Source of the DNA: Morganella morganii H1r
GTDB taxonomy: Bacteria > Pseudomonadota > Gammaproteobacteria > Enterobacterales > Enterobacteriaceae
Assembly (NCBI RefSeq): GCF_000633515.1
Contig: NZ_AYMP01000004.1
Span: 248,001-312,000 of the forward strand
Length of the DNA: 64,000 nt
Reading direction: 5' to 3'
Every line of letters begins with the position of its first letter. Positions within the stretch are counted from its first letter, which is position 1. The position numbers and the translations under genes are program-made. Under the pieces are notes generated by a model. It saw only the letters and a program-made list of their open reading frames with translations. It did not search any database and was not told where the DNA came from. Shown one piece after another: positions 40,628-52,152 of the stretch.

Positions 40628-41086
40628 GCTGGCCTCTCTGGTTGATATCAAAAATGTACTTATCAGTACATTACAATCTGATTATAAAATCAACCTGTAA
40701 ATCGGCAGCATAAAATCCATCTTATTTTCCGGGAAAAGGGGACGTTTATTCTCCGAACCGGAATAAAAAAGAAAATAATTCTTATTTTTCAGCAAAGTAT
40801 CCCGTGATTTCTGACAGACAAAAATACGAAATCTGTACTTTTTTTCCTCATTTTTTATGTCTCTCTCTCATAAAAACTCAGCACAAAACATCAACAAAGC
40901 GTAAAACAAAGGTCTTAAGCACTGAGATTATCGCTGCGAAAGGTCACCTCTGAAGAAAAATAATCCTGACAACCCGTTGTTATTTCAGCTGTTATCTTTA
41001 TATGCTTATGAATTAATTTAATTAATTGATAAAGTTTTCCCTATAGTTTCCGATAACCAGTCATTTACTGAGTATCCGGAGGAATG
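40628..41086. other. AT-rich gap between the amidohydrolase and chemoreceptor genes
   Basis: About 460 bases between divergent genes. The right end holds a sigma-28 promoter for the chemoreceptor. The left part should hold the amidohydrolase promoter. No gene or RNA is recognised. Confidence 0.6.
41030..41056 (+). promoter_or_regulatory. Sigma-28 (FliA) promoter
   Basis: TAAAGTTT (41030-41037), an 11-base spacer, and TCCGATAA (41049-41056) match the flagellar sigma consensus TAAAGTTT-N11-GCCGATAA at all but one base. It lies 30 bases before the chemoreceptor start. Confidence 0.85.
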
Positions 41087-42643
41087 ATGTTTCTGCGCAG
41101 CATTAAAATCACTACGAAACTTTTCGTGGCTTTTGGCTTTTCCATTCTGCTGATGATTATCAGTGCCACACTGTCAGTTATCAGTCTGAACAACGCCAAT
41201 GACGGCATCCGCGATATCCTGGACGAGGACTATCCTGTCACAGTAAAAGCAAACTTACTGATTGATTATTTTCATGATTTTGTCGGTATCCAACAGCTTT
41301 TACTGCTGGATGATAAGAACCCTCAGATACGTCAGCTGGCTGCCGGTGCCTCCGAAACCAGTAAAAAAATCACCCTGATTCTGGATGAATTTAATGAGAC
41401 GCTGAAGGATGAGGCATCTCAGAACATCCTGAAAGAAATCCGCGAGGTTCGTCAGAAATACCTTACTTCTCAGCGCCGCATGGTTCAGTTCTCGCAAAAC
41501 GGAGATGAAGCCGCCGCAATCAATGAGATGGTGAATACCACCGCCGGTATCCAGCGCGCTTACCGTGATAATGTGATGCAGTTAATCGCCATTCAGGATG
41601 CGCATATGAAAGAAGCGGGAAATCAGGTGGAGAGTAATTTTAAAACCAACCGTCTCCTGCTGATCACCCTGACCATCATCAGTGCCATCGTCAGTGCCGT
41701 ACTGGCACAGATTATTGTACGCAGTATCACCCGTCCGCTGGACAAAGCTGTCACGCTTGCCCGCGCCATTGCACAGGGCGATCTGACACAGCAGATCAAT
41801 GTCACGCATCATGATGAAACCGGCGTGCTGCTCAATGCGCTGGCTGAAATGCAGGTGCATTTGCAGGATATCGTGACCGAAGTGAAAAACGGCGCGGTCA
41901 GCCTGTCTGCCACCGCAGAGCAGATTGTTGCCGGTAACCAGAACCTGGCTGCCCGTACGGAAGAACAGGCCGCGTCTGTGGAAGAAACGGCGGCCTCCAT
42001 GGAGCAGATCACCGCAACGGTGAAAAACACCGCAGCCAATACCCTTAAGGCAACCACGCTGTCGGCAGATACCGCCGGGGTGGTGAAACACAACGGTGAG
42101 ATGATGGAGCAGGTGACGGATAAAATCCGCACGATCAACACCACCGCCACCCGGATGTCAGACATTATCAATCTGATTGATTCTATAGCGTTCCAGACCA
42201 ATATTCTGGCGCTGAATGCCGCCGTGGAAGCCGCCAGAGCCGGTGAGCACGGGCGCGGTTTTGCGGTGGTCGCCGGTGAGGTCCGTCTGCTGGCGCAGCG
42301 CAGCGCCGATTCTGCCGGTGAGATCCGCACACTGATTGAAAACTCGGCCAGTCAGACCCGCGAGGGATTGCAGCTGGTGGAGGAAGCGGCTGAATCACTG
42401 CGCGGTATTATCAGCAATGTCAGCCAGATGGATGATTTACTCCATGAAATCGGCTACGCCAGCCATGAACAGACTGACGGCATCACCCAGATCAACAGCG
42501 CTATCGGACTGATTGATTCCGCCACCCAGCAGAATGCCACCCTGGTGGAACAGTCTGTTGCCGCTGCCTCTTCCCTGAATGAGCAGGCCGGTACACTCAA
42601 TGAGATGGTTGGGGTCTTTCAGCTCACCGGAACGCCGTCTTAA
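41087..42643 (+). CDS. Methyl-accepting chemotaxis protein
   Basis: A transmembrane chemoreceptor of 518 residues. TM1 (about 12-33), a four-helix-bundle periplasmic sensor, TM2 (about 189-210), a HAMP domain ([22 protein letters not shown]), and the signalling domain with the hairpin tip [32 protein letters not shown] are in order. The C-terminus ([11 protein letters not shown]) lacks the CheR/CheB-binding pentapeptide. The second of two consecutive ATGs (41087) fits the GGAGGA ribosome site better. The sigma-28 promoter ties it to the flagellar regulon; the ligand is unknown. Confidence 0.93.
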   Translation: MFLRSIKITTKLFVAFGFSILLMIISATLSVISLNNANDGIRDILDEDYPVTVKANLLIDYFHDFVGIQQLLLLDDKNPQIRQLAAGASETSKKITLILDEFNETLKDEASQNILKEIREVRQKYLTSQRRMVQFSQNGDEAAAINEMVNTTAGIQRAYRDNVMQLIAIQDAHMKEAGNQVESNFKTNRLLLITLTIISAIVSAVLAQIIVRSITRPLDKAVTLARAIAQGDLTQQINVTHHDETGVLLNALAEMQVHLQDIVTEVKNGAVSLSATAEQIVAGNQNLAARTEEQAASVEETAASMEQITATVKNTAANTLKATTLSADTAGVVKHNGEMMEQVTDKIRTINTTATRMSDIINLIDSIAFQTNILALNAAVEAARAGEHGRGFAVVAGEVRLLAQRSADSAGEIRTLIENSASQTREGLQLVEEAAESLRGIISNVSQMDDLLHEIGYASHEQTDGITQINSAIGLIDSATQQNATLVEQSVAAASSLNEQAGTLNEMVGVFQLTGTPS

Positions 42644-42650
42644 TAATGTA

Positions 42651-42684
42651 CAGTGATAACGGGCATCACTGCCCGTTATCACTG
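42651..42684. terminator. Hairpin between convergent chemoreceptor and dcuB genes
   Basis: A perfect 15-bp stem (42651-42665 with 42670-42684) and 4-base loop, 7 bases after the chemoreceptor stop and 14 bases before the dcuB stop. The T-runs are weak, but the placement suggests a two-way terminator. Confidence 0.7.
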
Positions 42685-42697
42685 TTCCGGACGGCTG

Positions 42698-44038
42698 TCA
42701 GAGAAAACCGTACATCGCGGAAAAGAACCAGCCGCACACGCAGGAAACCCCGACACCAATCAGTCCCGGCGCAATAAAGCTGTGGTTAATCACAAAACGG
42801 CCGATTTTGGTGGTACCTGAGCGGTCGAACTGGATAGCAGCCAGGTCACTCGGGTAGGTCGGCAGAATATAGTAACCGTAACAGGCCGGTGCGGATGCCA
42901 CGATATAAGCCGGATTCACCCCGATAGCCAGCGCCAGCGGAACCACTGCCGCCAGAGCCGCCGCCTGCGAGTTAACAAACTTGGACACCAGCAGCAGCAC
43001 CACGGCATACGCCCACGGATATTCTTTGACCAGCGATCCCAGTACACTTTCAATCTGCTCAAGGTGAGCACCGAACATGGTTTCCGCCATCCACGCGATA
43101 CCGTAAACCGCCACAATCGCGATCATCCCCGAGCGGAACACTTCATTTTTCGAAATGGATGCCGGTTTGGTATCGGTAAAGATGATAATTAATGCCCCGG
43201 CCAGCAGCATAAAGATCTGAATCACCAGAACCATCGACAGCGGTTTGCCGTCAAAGACCGGCCGCAGCCACGGAAAGGCTCCCAGTGATGCCACTACCGC
43301 GATAGAGGCCAGAAAGATCCACATTGCCAGCCAGTTACTGGCGGGTAATTTTTTATTGAGCAGCGTGGCGGTATCGCCGTAGACGTATTTCCGGTTTTCC
43401 GGTTTTGCGATAAACGCCTGAAATTCAGGATCCTTATCCAAATCTTTGCCGCGATACCAGCTGAAGATACCGATACACAGAATCCCGATCAGGGTGGACG
43501 GAATGGTGATCGCCAGCAGGTCAACAAAACCCAGATGTTTGCCGTTGATGGTCACATCCCCCAGCATTGCGACCAGAGAGACCACCGCAACCGACACCGG
43601 GCTGGCGATTATCCCCATCTGGGAACCGATTGTACTGGCTGCCATCGGCCTTTCCGGACGGATATTATTTTTAATCGCGACATCATAGATGATAGGTAAG
43701 ATGGTGTAGACGACATGACCGGTGCCGCACAGAATGGTCAGCAGACAGGTCACAAACGGTGCCACAATCGAGACATATTTCGGATTACGGCGCAGCAGAC
43801 GCTCTGCTATCTGCAGCATCACATCCAGTCCCCCGGAAGCCTGCAGAGTGGCCGACGCCGCCACGACCGCAATAATCACCAGCATCACATCCACCGGCGG
43901 CTTTCCGGGCTTTAAGTGGAAGACAAAAACCAGCAGCACCAGGCCTATCCCGCCCAGCAACCCCAGGGCAATCCCGCCTTTGCGCGCCCCGTAAAACAGA
44001 CAAATCAATACCACGACAAGCTGGATAGCAAAATCCAT
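42698..44038 (-). CDS. dcuB: Anaerobic C4-dicarboxylate transporter DcuB
   Basis: DcuB exchanges fumarate for succinate during anaerobic fumarate respiration. The 446-residue, highly hydrophobic protein is the same length as and closely similar to E. coli DcuB throughout ([62 protein letters not shown]). The usual partner genes fumB and dcuSR are not adjacent. Anaerobic control is expected; no complete FNR site was identified upstream. Confidence 0.95.
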   Translation of the reverse strand: MDFAIQLVVVLICLFYGARKGGIALGLLGGIGLVLLVFVFHLKPGKPPVDVMLVIIAVVAASATLQASGGLDVMLQIAERLLRRNPKYVSIVAPFVTCLLTILCGTGHVVYTILPIIYDVAIKNNIRPERPMAASTIGSQMGIIASPVSVAVVSLVAMLGDVTINGKHLGFVDLLAITIPSTLIGILCIGIFSWYRGKDLDKDPEFQAFIAKPENRKYVYGDTATLLNKKLPASNWLAMWIFLASIAVVASLGAFPWLRPVFDGKPLSMVLVIQIFMLLAGALIIIFTDTKPASISKNEVFRSGMIAIVAVYGIAWMAETMFGAHLEQIESVLGSLVKEYPWAYAVVLLLVSKFVNSQAAALAAVVPLALAIGVNPAYIVASAPACYGYYILPTYPSDLAAIQFDRSGTTKIGRFVINHSFIAPGLIGVGVSCVCGWFFSAMYGFL

Positions 44039-44203
44039 AACTAACTCCTTTTAGGTACTTAAAAATCCGTGGGTCTGTATCACCTGGTTTCACTATAAAG
44101 CGCACAAAATAACAATTTTTTGATGTAAACAGTAAAAACGGCCGGAAAACAGAACAGTTTTTCTATAACAGTGACGGAGGTAAAAAAACAGCCGGAGGGG
44201 TAT

Positions 44204-44887
44204 TCAGGGTACGGAGACAAACCGGTAACCGATACCGGTTTCAGTGATGAAATGCTGAGGACGGGCAGGATCTGTTTCCAGCTTCTGGCGCAGATGCCCC
44301 ATGTAAATACGCAGGTAGTGAGCGTGTTCGACGGCGTTCGGTCCCCACACCTCATTGAGCAGCTGCCGCTGGGTCAGCACTTTGCCGCTGTGGCCGATAA
44401 GAATGGTCAGCAGACGGAATTCAATCGGCGTGAGATGCACTTCCTCACCGCCTTTACTGACCTGACGCACGGCAATATCCACACAGATATCCCCGAACGC
44501 ATAGACAGGATCGTTCTTTTCACTGCCGGGATAGCGGCGCATCAGCACCCGCAGCCGCGCCTGTAACTCCCCGACACCAAAGGGTTTGGTCATGTAGTCA
44601 TCCGCGCCGGCATCCAGGGCGGCGATTTTATCGTGTTCACTGTCACGGGCGGACAGTACCAGCACCGGCACGGAACTCCACTGGCGGAATTCCTGTACAA
44701 AGGTGATGCCGTCACCGTCCGGCAGCCCAAGGTCGAGGATCACCAGGTCCGGTTTGCGGGTCGCGGCTTCCACCAGCCCGCGCGCCAGGTCTTCCGCTTC
44801 AAACACACGCACGGAATCCCCTTCCAGCGCGGTGCGCAGAAGGCGGCGGATCCCTTTTTCATCTTCAACAATCAGTACAGTGGTCAC
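44204..44887 (-). CDS. kdpE: Response regulator KdpE
   Basis: KdpE is the OmpR-family regulator that activates kdpFABC when potassium is limiting. The phosphorylated aspartate is D52 in VILDLGLPDGDG, and the C-terminal winged helix (about 130-225) is complete. Length is 227. The start overlaps the kdpD stop by 4 bases. A likely binding site for it lies upstream of kdpF at 52104. Confidence 0.96.
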   Translation of the reverse strand: MTTVLIVEDEKGIRRLLRTALEGDSVRVFEAEDLARGLVEAATRKPDLVILDLGLPDGDGITFVQEFRQWSSVPVLVLSARDSEHDKIAALDAGADDYMTKPFGVGELQARLRVLMRRYPGSEKNDPVYAFGDICVDIAVRQVSKGGEEVHLTPIEFRLLTILIGHSGKVLTQRQLLNEVWGPNAVEHAHYLRIYMGHLRQKLETDPARPQHFITETGIGYRFVSVP

Positions 44888-47571
44888 AGCAGGTTATCAT
44901 CTTCATCAATCACGGGCGGATCTTCACAGGGTAGACGGATATGGAAGCTTGCGCCACCCCCGTCACGGTTTCCGGCTAAAATAGTGCCGCCGTGCACTTC
45001 GGCAATCGCCCGGCAGATCGCCAGCCCGAGGCCGATCCCCGGAATGGCGGATTCTTTCTGACCGCGCGAAAATTTCTCAAATATCAGTGCTTCCTGTCCG
45101 GCCGGGATACCCGGTCCGTTATCCCACACTTCAATATCAATCATATTGTCCGACAACCGCGAGCGGATGCCGATCTGCGCCTGCGGCCCGGCGTATTTTA
45201 TCGCGTTTTCCAGCAGATTGATCAACACCCGTTCAAACAGCGGGCCGTCAGCACAAATCAGCTGCATCGGATCATTGAGGTCAATCTGTACCGAATCGGT
45301 GTCAAAACGCGGTTTCAGCATTTGCAGGGCACTGCCGATCACCTCTTCCAGCGGCAGCCACTCTTTATTGAGATTAAAGCCGCCGGACTGGATCCGCGCC
45401 ATATCCAGCAGGTTATTGACCAGCCGCGTGGTGCTGAGGATGTGCTGGCGGATCTCATTGGCCTGCGCGGCATACGGTGAACCTTCGCTGGTCAGATCCA
45501 GCGTCAGGATCTCCGCCTGACCAAACAGTACGGTCAGCGGTGTGCGCAGATCATGAGACAGCGCCGCCAGCAGTGAGTTACGCACCTGCTCACGTTCACT
45601 GACCAGCCGCGACTGCGCCTCGCGTTCTGTCAGGGTGCGGCGCTCCAGTGCCCCCGCTGCCAGCAGGATCAGGGTTTCCAGCAGCCGCTGCTGTTCGGGG
45701 ATCAGCAGCTGACGGCGGTTATACGGCTCCACAATCACCACGCCGTAGACTTTTTCTGTCGTGCAGACCGGCAGGATCTGATACGGCACACCGGGCAGTG
45801 TGCCGGTACCGAACCCGGCGGGCTGGCCTTTGTCATAACTCCAGCGGATGATGGCATCGTCACGGCCGTTATCGGCTGTGCCGCCGCCGGCAGGGATCAG
45901 ATTACCCTGTTCATCCGGCAGCAGCATTTCACAGCGGGCATGCAGGCTGTGGCCGATAAAGTGGCAGCTGACCGAGGCGATATCATCACACTCCCGCGCC
46001 ACCGCCAGGGCTTTCGACATTTCATAGAGATGCCAGGTGCGCTGTTCGCGGTAACGCGCCACCCGCGCCTGATAACGGACACCGGCGGTCAGGCTGCCGA
46101 TCACCAGCCCGACCGTCATCATCACGGCGAAGGTGAGCAGATACTGCATATCCGAGACAGCCAGGGTGCCTTTCGGGTTGATAAGAAAGATGTCAAAGCT
46201 GATAACGTTAATAATGGTGGCAAACACAGAGGGCCAGCGCCCGTAGAACCGCGCCACCACCACCACACCCAGGATATAGAGCATCACCAGGTTGGCGTTA
46301 TCAAAGGCCATCAGCCAGTGGTGCGCCATCAGGGTGGTGACAGCACAAATCAGTGCCGCGACAACACAACCCTGCAAATCGGTTTTGTGTTTATCCAGAA
46401 ATGGCCGGTTATCGCTGAATTTTTCGCGGCTTTCCGGCTGCCGGTCCTGCGGGGCTATCATCACTACATCCAGATCAGCGGCACTGCGGCTGAGCTGTTC
46501 CTGTAATTTGTCGCGCCGCCACCAGGATGTCCGCTCATGGCGGGCAATCATAATTTTGCCGAGGTTATTTTCCCGCGCATAGCGGATCACCGCACGGCTC
46601 TCTTCCGGCTCTGCCAGCGTTGCCGTGGTCGCGCCCAGCTGCTGTGCCAGCGACAGGGTGGTGAGGAGGGTACGCCGCTGCGGGGACGGCAGTTTATGCC
46701 GTGCAGGCGTTTCAACAAAAATTGCATGCCAGTCACTGCCGAGCCGTGCCGCCAGCCGGGCGGCGGCACGCACCAGTTTTTCATTGCCGCCGTCCGGACG
46801 CAGACAGACCAGTATCGCATCGCGGGTGTGCCAGACTTTTTCCTGACCTTTCCGTTCCCGCCAGGCGCGCATCTGCTCATCGACACGGTCAGTGGTCCGC
46901 CGCAGCGCCAGTTCACGCAGTGCCAGCAGATTGCCTTTGCGGAAAAAGTGTTCGATTGCCCGCTCTGCCTGAGCCGGGAGATACACTTTACCCTCGCGCA
47001 GTCTGCCGAGCAGGTCGTCCGGGGTTAAATCCACCAGCACGATTTCATCGGCGGCATCAAACACCGGGTCCGGCACCGTTTCCCGCACACGAACACCGGT
47101 CACGCCGCCGACAATGTCATTCAGGCTTTCCAGGTGCTGCACATTGATGGTGGTGAGGACATCGATCCCGGCATTGAGCAGCTCTTCCACATCCTGCCAG
47201 CGTTTCGGGTGGCGGGCGCCGGGGATATTGGTGTGCGCCAGTTCATCCATCAGGATCACCGCCGGATGCAATGCCAGTGCGCGATCGAGATCAAACCCCG
47301 CCACCTGCCGTCCCCGGTAGTTGTGCTTTTTCAGCGGCAGAATGCGCAGCCCTTCCAGCAAGGCAGCGGTTTCACTGCGGCCGTGGGTTTCCACCACCCC
47401 GGCCAGCACATCAATGCCCTGTTCACGCAGCCGCTGCGCCTCCTTAAGCATGGCGTAGGTTTTCCCGACCCCCGCACAGGCACCGAAGAAGATCTTCAGT
47501 TTTCCGCGCGGGCGCTCTGTGACCTGTGCCAGTAACTGGTCAGGATCGGGACGCAGTGGCTCTTCATACAT
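44884..47571 (-). CDS. kdpD: Potassium sensor histidine kinase KdpD
   Basis: KdpD senses potassium limitation and phosphorylates KdpE. Domains in order: KdpD ATP-binding domain with Walker A GACAGVGKT at 30-38, a USP-like domain, four closely spaced membrane helices (DUF4118, around 400-500), a GAF-like region, the HisKA box AALSHDLRTPL (histidine near 670), and a HATPase domain with DNGPGI and GIGLGLAIC. The 895 residues match E. coli (894). It starts 15 bases after kdpC. Confidence 0.96.
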   Translation of the reverse strand: MYEEPLRPDPDQLLAQVTERPRGKLKIFFGACAGVGKTYAMLKEAQRLREQGIDVLAGVVETHGRSETAALLEGLRILPLKKHNYRGRQVAGFDLDRALALHPAVILMDELAHTNIPGARHPKRWQDVEELLNAGIDVLTTINVQHLESLNDIVGGVTGVRVRETVPDPVFDAADEIVLVDLTPDDLLGRLREGKVYLPAQAERAIEHFFRKGNLLALRELALRRTTDRVDEQMRAWRERKGQEKVWHTRDAILVCLRPDGGNEKLVRAAARLAARLGSDWHAIFVETPARHKLPSPQRRTLLTTLSLAQQLGATTATLAEPEESRAVIRYARENNLGKIMIARHERTSWWRRDKLQEQLSRSAADLDVVMIAPQDRQPESREKFSDNRPFLDKHKTDLQGCVVAALICAVTTLMAHHWLMAFDNANLVMLYILGVVVVARFYGRWPSVFATIINVISFDIFLINPKGTLAVSDMQYLLTFAVMMTVGLVIGSLTAGVRYQARVARYREQRTWHLYEMSKALAVARECDDIASVSCHFIGHSLHARCEMLLPDEQGNLIPAGGGTADNGRDDAIIRWSYDKGQPAGFGTGTLPGVPYQILPVCTTEKVYGVVIVEPYNRRQLLIPEQQRLLETLILLAAGALERRTLTEREAQSRLVSEREQVRNSLLAALSHDLRTPLTVLFGQAEILTLDLTSEGSPYAAQANEIRQHILSTTRLVNNLLDMARIQSGGFNLNKEWLPLEEVIGSALQMLKPRFDTDSVQIDLNDPMQLICADGPLFERVLINLLENAIKYAGPQAQIGIRSRLSDNMIDIEVWDNGPGIPAGQEALIFEKFSRGQKESAIPGIGLGLAICRAIAEVHGGTILAGNRDGGGASFHIRLPCEDPPVIDEDDNLL

Positions 47572-47586
47572 AATGCTGTCCTTCCG

Positions 47587-48177
47587 TTAATTCAGGCTGG
47601 TTTTGTCCGCCGCATGTGCATCCAGCGCCAGGTTCAGTGCCAGCACATTCACGACAGGCACACCGGTAAACGCAGGCACCGGAGTGGTGATATATTCGCG
47701 GATCAGTTTTTCCACCTCAGCCTGTGTCATATTACGCGCTTTGGCAACACGCGGTGCCTGCCAGTAAGCGGCCTCCGGAGAGATATCCGGGTCCAGCCCG
47801 CTGGCAGAGGCGGTCACCAGGTCAACCGGCACCGGACGGGATGCGTCCGGGTTTTCCGCCCTTAATGTCTCCGCCCGCTGCGCCACCCGCTGTAACAGTT
47901 CAGGGTTGCCGGTGCTCAGATTGCTGCCGCCGGAGCTCAGTGCGTTATACGGATACTCCGCCGTTTCTGACGGGCGTCCGTGAAAATAGCCGGGCTGTGT
48001 GAACTGCTGACCGATCAGCGCCGAGCCTTTGACTTCATTATTCACTTCAATCAGTGAGCCGCCGGCCTGACGGGCAAACCACCACTCCCCGAGTGAGGTG
48101 GTCAGCAGAGGATAAAATACCCCTGTTACCAGTGCCAGAACCAGAAATATTATGATTGCGGGACGTATCTGACTCAT
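47587..48177 (-). CDS. kdpC: Potassium-transporting ATPase subunit KdpC
   Basis: KdpC is a single-span subunit that stabilises the KdpFABC complex. The N-terminal membrane helix (about residues 8-27) is followed by a periplasmic domain with the conserved SGSNL-like [13 protein letters not shown] and the C-terminal [11 protein letters not shown]. Length is 196. It starts 9 bases after the kdpB stop. Confidence 0.95.
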   Translation of the reverse strand: MSQIRPAIIIFLVLALVTGVFYPLLTTSLGEWWFARQAGGSLIEVNNEVKGSALIGQQFTQPGYFHGRPSETAEYPYNALSSGGSNLSTGNPELLQRVAQRAETLRAENPDASRPVPVDLVTASASGLDPDISPEAAYWQAPRVAKARNMTQAEVEKLIREYITTPVPAFTGVPVVNVLALNLALDAHAADKTSLN

Positions 48178-48186
48178 TGTTTATCC

Positions 48187-50235
48187 TTATACTAACCCTG
48201 TCAGGGTCAGTAACATATCGATCAATTTTATACCGATAAACGGCACAACCAGGCCGCCCAGTCCGTAGATCCACAGATTACGGCGTAACATCTGTGCGGC
48301 ACTCAGGGCGTGATACGGCACCCCTTTCAGCGCCAGCGGGATCAGAAAGACAATAATCAGGGCATTGAAGATAACCGCACTTAACATGGCGGAATCCGGT
48401 GAGTGCAGGCGCATGATATTAAGCGCATCCAGCTGCGGATAAGTCACCGCAAACGCCGCCGGGATAATGGCAAAATACTTGGCGATATCATTGGAGATAC
48501 TGAACGTGGTCAGCGAACCGCGTGTCATCAGCATCTGTTTGCCGATATGCACCACCTCAATCAGCTTGGTCGGGTTGGAGTCCAGATCGACCATATTTCC
48601 CGCCTCTTTCGCTGCCTGGGTACCCGAGTTCATGGCAACCGCAACATCCGCCTGTGCCAGAGCCGGGGCATCATTGGTGCCGTCGCCGGTCATTGCCACC
48701 AGCCGCCCTTCTTTCTGGTACTGACGGATCAGCGCCAGTTTGGCTTCCGGGGTCGCTTCCGCGAGGAAATCATCCACCCCGGCTTCGGCGGCAATCGCCG
48801 CAGCTGTCAGCCGGTTATCCCCTGTGATCATCACCGTTTTGATCCCCATCTGACGCAGCTGTGCAAAGCGTTCGCGGATCCCGCCTTTTACGATGTCTTT
48901 CAGGGCGATCACGCCGAGCACACGGTGCTCTTCCGCCACCACCAGCGGGGTACCGCCGCTGCGTGCAACCTCTTCCACCAGTTTGTCGACCTGTGCCGGG
49001 AAGTGGCCGTGGTTGGCCTCAATATAGCGGCGGATAGCATCAACTGAACCTTTGCGGATAGTGCGTCCGTCCACATTGATGCCGCTCATGCGGGTCTGGG
49101 CGGTAAACGGAATAAAGGTGGCATTCAGGCTTTCCAGATTGCGTGCCCGCAGGCTGAAACGCTGTTTTGCCAGCACGACGATACTGCGCCCTTCCGGGGT
49201 TTCATCCGCCAGTGATGACAGCTGTGCCGCATCCGCCAGGGTTTTTTCATCCACACCGGGTGCGGCGAGGAAAGCAGAAGCCTGGCGGTTGCCCAGCGTG
49301 ATAGTGCCGGTTTTGTCCAGCAGCAGCACATCCACATCCCCGGCAGCTTCCACCGCCCGGCCGCTGGTGGCGATCACGTTGGCAGCCAGCATGCGGCTCA
49401 TCCCTGCCACACCAATGGCGGAGAGCAGGCCGCTGATGGTGGTCGGGATCAGACAGACCAGCAGGGCGATCATGACCGTCAGAGTGACCGGATGACCGGT
49501 ATAGGCGGTAAACGGCCAGAGTGTCGCCACAGCCAGCAGGAACACAATACTCAGGGCAGCCAGCAGGATGGTCAGGGCAATCTCGTTCGGCGTTTTGCTG
49601 CGTTTCGCACCTTCGACCATGCTGATCATGCGGTCAAGGAAGCTGTCGCCCGGGTTGGCACTGCACTCAATAATCAGCCAGTCGGACAGAATGCGGGTCC
49701 CGCCGGTAACAGAGGCAAAATCGCCGCCGGATTCGCGGATCACCGGGGCGGATTCCCCGGTAATAGCGCTCTCATCCACGGATGCACCGCCTTCCAGCAC
49801 GGTACCGTCACACGGGATCAGATCGCCCGCTTCCACCAGCACCCAATCCCCTTTGCGCAGGGTGTCGGCAGAGACCATATCAAAGCCGCTGTCGCGCTGT
49901 GCCGCATGCAGACGCCGTGCGCGGCTGGTTTTTTTCATCCCTTTCAGGCTGTCGGCCTGCGCTTTGCTGCGCCCCTCCGCCAGCGCTTCGGCAAAGTTGG
50001 CAAACAGCACGGTAAACCACAACCACAGGGCAACAGTGAGGGTAAACCCGCCGTTACCGCTGATAAATCCGCTGAGTATCCCGGCGGCCAGCAGTGTGGT
50101 CAGCAGGCTGCCGCACCAGACAATAAACATCACCGGATTCTGCCACTGCACCACCGGCGAAAGCTTGCGGAATGCATCCGGCAGTGCGCGGCGCACCAGT
50201 GCGGGTTCAAATAATCGCTGTGTCTGACGACTCAT
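48187..50235 (-). CDS. kdpB: Potassium-transporting P-type ATPase KdpB
   Basis: KdpB is the catalytic P-type ATPase of the high-affinity potassium pump. The phosphorylation site is D307 in DKTGT, the TGES loop is at 159-162 with the regulatory serine S162, and the hinge motif [19 protein letters not shown] is present. At 682 residues it equals E. coli. It is 16 bases after kdpA. Confidence 0.97.
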   Translation of the reverse strand: MSRQTQRLFEPALVRRALPDAFRKLSPVVQWQNPVMFIVWCGSLLTTLLAAGILSGFISGNGGFTLTVALWLWFTVLFANFAEALAEGRSKAQADSLKGMKKTSRARRLHAAQRDSGFDMVSADTLRKGDWVLVEAGDLIPCDGTVLEGGASVDESAITGESAPVIRESGGDFASVTGGTRILSDWLIIECSANPGDSFLDRMISMVEGAKRSKTPNEIALTILLAALSIVFLLAVATLWPFTAYTGHPVTLTVMIALLVCLIPTTISGLLSAIGVAGMSRMLAANVIATSGRAVEAAGDVDVLLLDKTGTITLGNRQASAFLAAPGVDEKTLADAAQLSSLADETPEGRSIVVLAKQRFSLRARNLESLNATFIPFTAQTRMSGINVDGRTIRKGSVDAIRRYIEANHGHFPAQVDKLVEEVARSGGTPLVVAEEHRVLGVIALKDIVKGGIRERFAQLRQMGIKTVMITGDNRLTAAAIAAEAGVDDFLAEATPEAKLALIRQYQKEGRLVAMTGDGTNDAPALAQADVAVAMNSGTQAAKEAGNMVDLDSNPTKLIEVVHIGKQMLMTRGSLTTFSISNDIAKYFAIIPAAFAVTYPQLDALNIMRLHSPDSAMLSAVIFNALIIVFLIPLALKGVPYHALSAAQMLRRNLWIYGLGGLVVPFIGIKLIDMLLTLTGLV

Positions 50236-50251
50236 GGTGTTCTCCCGTCAA

Positions 50252-51934
50252 TCACTTAAGTAAATCAAGAAATTCCGCCACCGGCCCCAGTGCCAGTGCA
50301 GGAACAAAGGTCAGTGCGCCGATCAGTAATATTGCGGCGATCAGCAGCCCGGTAAACAGCGGCCCGGTTGTCGGCAATGTGCCTGCACCGGCGGTCCGGA
50401 TAGTTTTGCTGACCAGCGAACCTGCCAGCATCATCACCAGCGCAATCACCACAAAACGACCCGCAAGCATGCAGAATGCCAGCAGCAGGTTCCAGAACGG
50501 GGTGTTGGTGCTCAGTCCGGCAAAGGCACTGCCGTTATTGTTTGACGCGGATGAGAGGGCATACAGCACTTCACTGAAGCCGTGTGCGCCCGGATTGAGC
50601 ATGGCACCGCGTCCGGCTTCCGTCATCATCGCCAGTGCCGTGCCGCCGAGAACCAGCGCCGGGGTGACCAGAATCGCCAGCGCGGTCAGTTTCATCTCCC
50701 GTACCTCAATTTTTTTGCTGAGGTATTCCGGCGTGCGGCCAATCATCAGTCCGGCGATAAAAACAGCGAGAAAGACAAACAGCATCATGCCGTAGAAACC
50801 GGCACCCACGCCGCCGAAAATCACTTCACCGATCTGCATCAGCCACAGCGGCACCAGGCCGCCCAGCGGAGTCAGGGAATCATGCATGCTGTTCACCGCA
50901 CCGCAGGAGGCGGCGGTGGTCACGGCCACAAACAGCCCGGTGGCAAGGATACCGAAACGGCTCTCTTTCCCTTCCATATTGAAGGTGCTGTCAATCCCCA
51001 TGCCCGCAAAGGCCGGATTACCGTGCGTTTCGCTCCACATTACCGCCACAGCGGCGGCGACAAAAACAATGGTCATTGCCGCCAGCAGCGCACGCCCCTG
51101 GCCCGGATTTCCGGCACAGCGCCCGAACGCAAAACAGAGAGCCGCCGGGATCAGGAAAATCGCCAGCATCTGCACAAAGTTGGTCAGCGCGGTCGGGTTT
51201 TCAAACGGATGCGCCGAGTTGGCACCGAAGAAACCGCCGCCGTTGGTACCGAGCAGTTTAATCGCTTCCTGGGAAGCGACCGGCCCCATCGGTAATACCT
51301 GCTGCACGCCTTCCGGGGTGATAATAGTCTGGTAGTCATGGAAGTTCTGAATAACGCCCTGCGAAATAAAGAACAGCGCAATAATCACAGAGAGTGGTAA
51401 CAGTAACCACAGCGTGATGCGGGTCAGATCTGCCCACGCATTGCCGAGTGTCTGTACAGAGCGGCGGCACAGAGCGCGGATCAGGGCAAACGCCACGGCG
51501 ATACCGGTGGCGGCAGACAGAAAGTTCTGTACTGTCAGCCCGGCCATCTGACTGAAATAGCTGACCGCGGATTCCCCGCTGTAAGACTGCCAGTTGGTGT
51601 TAGTGACAAAACTGACCGCCGTGTTCAGCGCCAGATCCCATGACATCCCCGGGAAGTGACGCGGGTTGAGCGGTAAATCGGCCTGCAACATCAGGATCGC
51701 CGTCAGGAATATCAGTCCCAGCGCATTAAACAGCAGCAGCGCTGTCAGATATCCCTGCCAGCGCATCTCATCGCGGCCAATCCCCGCAAAGCGCCACAGC
51801 ACACCTTCCACACGGCGCAGCACCGGCAGCGATGTGCCGTCAATAAAGCAGACCAGCAGGTTACTGAGCAGTTTTGCTGCAATCAGCAAAACAATCAGAA
51901 ACCCGGCGATAAGTAAAAAAGCATTCGCGGCCAT
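50252..51934 (-). CDS. kdpA: Potassium-transporting ATPase channel subunit KdpA
   Basis: KdpA is the channel-like subunit that binds potassium. About ten membrane helices and the four filter-type loops are visible, including [30 protein letters not shown] and [13 protein letters not shown]. Its 560 residues are close to the E. coli length of 557. Its ATG overlaps the kdpF stop by one base. Confidence 0.97.
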   Translation of the reverse strand: MAANAFLLIAGFLIVLLIAAKLLSNLLVCFIDGTSLPVLRRVEGVLWRFAGIGRDEMRWQGYLTALLLFNALGLIFLTAILMLQADLPLNPRHFPGMSWDLALNTAVSFVTNTNWQSYSGESAVSYFSQMAGLTVQNFLSAATGIAVAFALIRALCRRSVQTLGNAWADLTRITLWLLLPLSVIIALFFISQGVIQNFHDYQTIITPEGVQQVLPMGPVASQEAIKLLGTNGGGFFGANSAHPFENPTALTNFVQMLAIFLIPAALCFAFGRCAGNPGQGRALLAAMTIVFVAAAVAVMWSETHGNPAFAGMGIDSTFNMEGKESRFGILATGLFVAVTTAASCGAVNSMHDSLTPLGGLVPLWLMQIGEVIFGGVGAGFYGMMLFVFLAVFIAGLMIGRTPEYLSKKIEVREMKLTALAILVTPALVLGGTALAMMTEAGRGAMLNPGAHGFSEVLYALSSASNNNGSAFAGLSTNTPFWNLLLAFCMLAGRFVVIALVMMLAGSLVSKTIRTAGAGTLPTTGPLFTGLLIAAILLIGALTFVPALALGPVAEFLDLLK

Positions 51935-52023
51935 CAGAATTTCTCCGCTTTAATCAGGGCATAAAGGAGGTATGCCAGCAGCAGTAATGTACCGGCGATG
52001 CCTGCAATAAGAGCCAGACTCAT
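51934..52023 (-). CDS. kdpF: KdpF, small stabilising subunit
   Basis: A 29-residue single-helix peptide (starts [11 protein letters not shown], ends LIKAEKF) directly before kdpA. E. coli KdpF has the same length and the same C-terminal pattern (YALINAEAF). It stabilises the Kdp complex in the membrane. The ATG/TGA overlap with kdpA indicates translational coupling. It is the first gene of kdpFABCDE. Confidence 0.92.
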   Translation of the reverse strand: MSLALIAGIAGTLLLLAYLLYALIKAEKF

Positions 52024-52103
52024 AACTTGTCCTTACATGTGTGAGGTATTCATCATGAGTCTAGAAAAGCGGGTGCAAAGATGTCGCAAAATTCGGCGGG
52101 AAA

Positions 52104-52126
52104 GGTATAAAAAAAGTATAAAAATG
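52104..52126 (-). promoter_or_regulatory. Candidate KdpE binding site of kdpFABC
   Basis: Read on the minus strand, the site has two TTTATAC-like elements separated by a T-run, and a GC-rich stretch follows (CCCGCCG). As I recall it, this matches the E. coli KdpE operator before kdpF. It lies about 80-100 bases upstream of the kdpF start. Confidence 0.7.
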
Positions 52127-52145
52127 CGGGTTTCCGTAAACCCGC
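52111..52145 (-). terminator. Terminator of the GNAT gene
   Basis: Stem GCGGGTTT/AAACCCGC (52126-52133 with 52138-52145), 4-base loop; on the minus strand a T-rich stretch follows. It lies 8 bases past the GNAT stop, and its T-run is the same DNA as the KdpE site. Confidence 0.8.
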
Positions 52146-52152
52146 CCTGTTA

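Noticed and set aside
44106-44160. Possible FNR site upstream of dcuB
   Set aside because: Only one half (ATCAA on the minus strand) fits the consensus; the other half does not.
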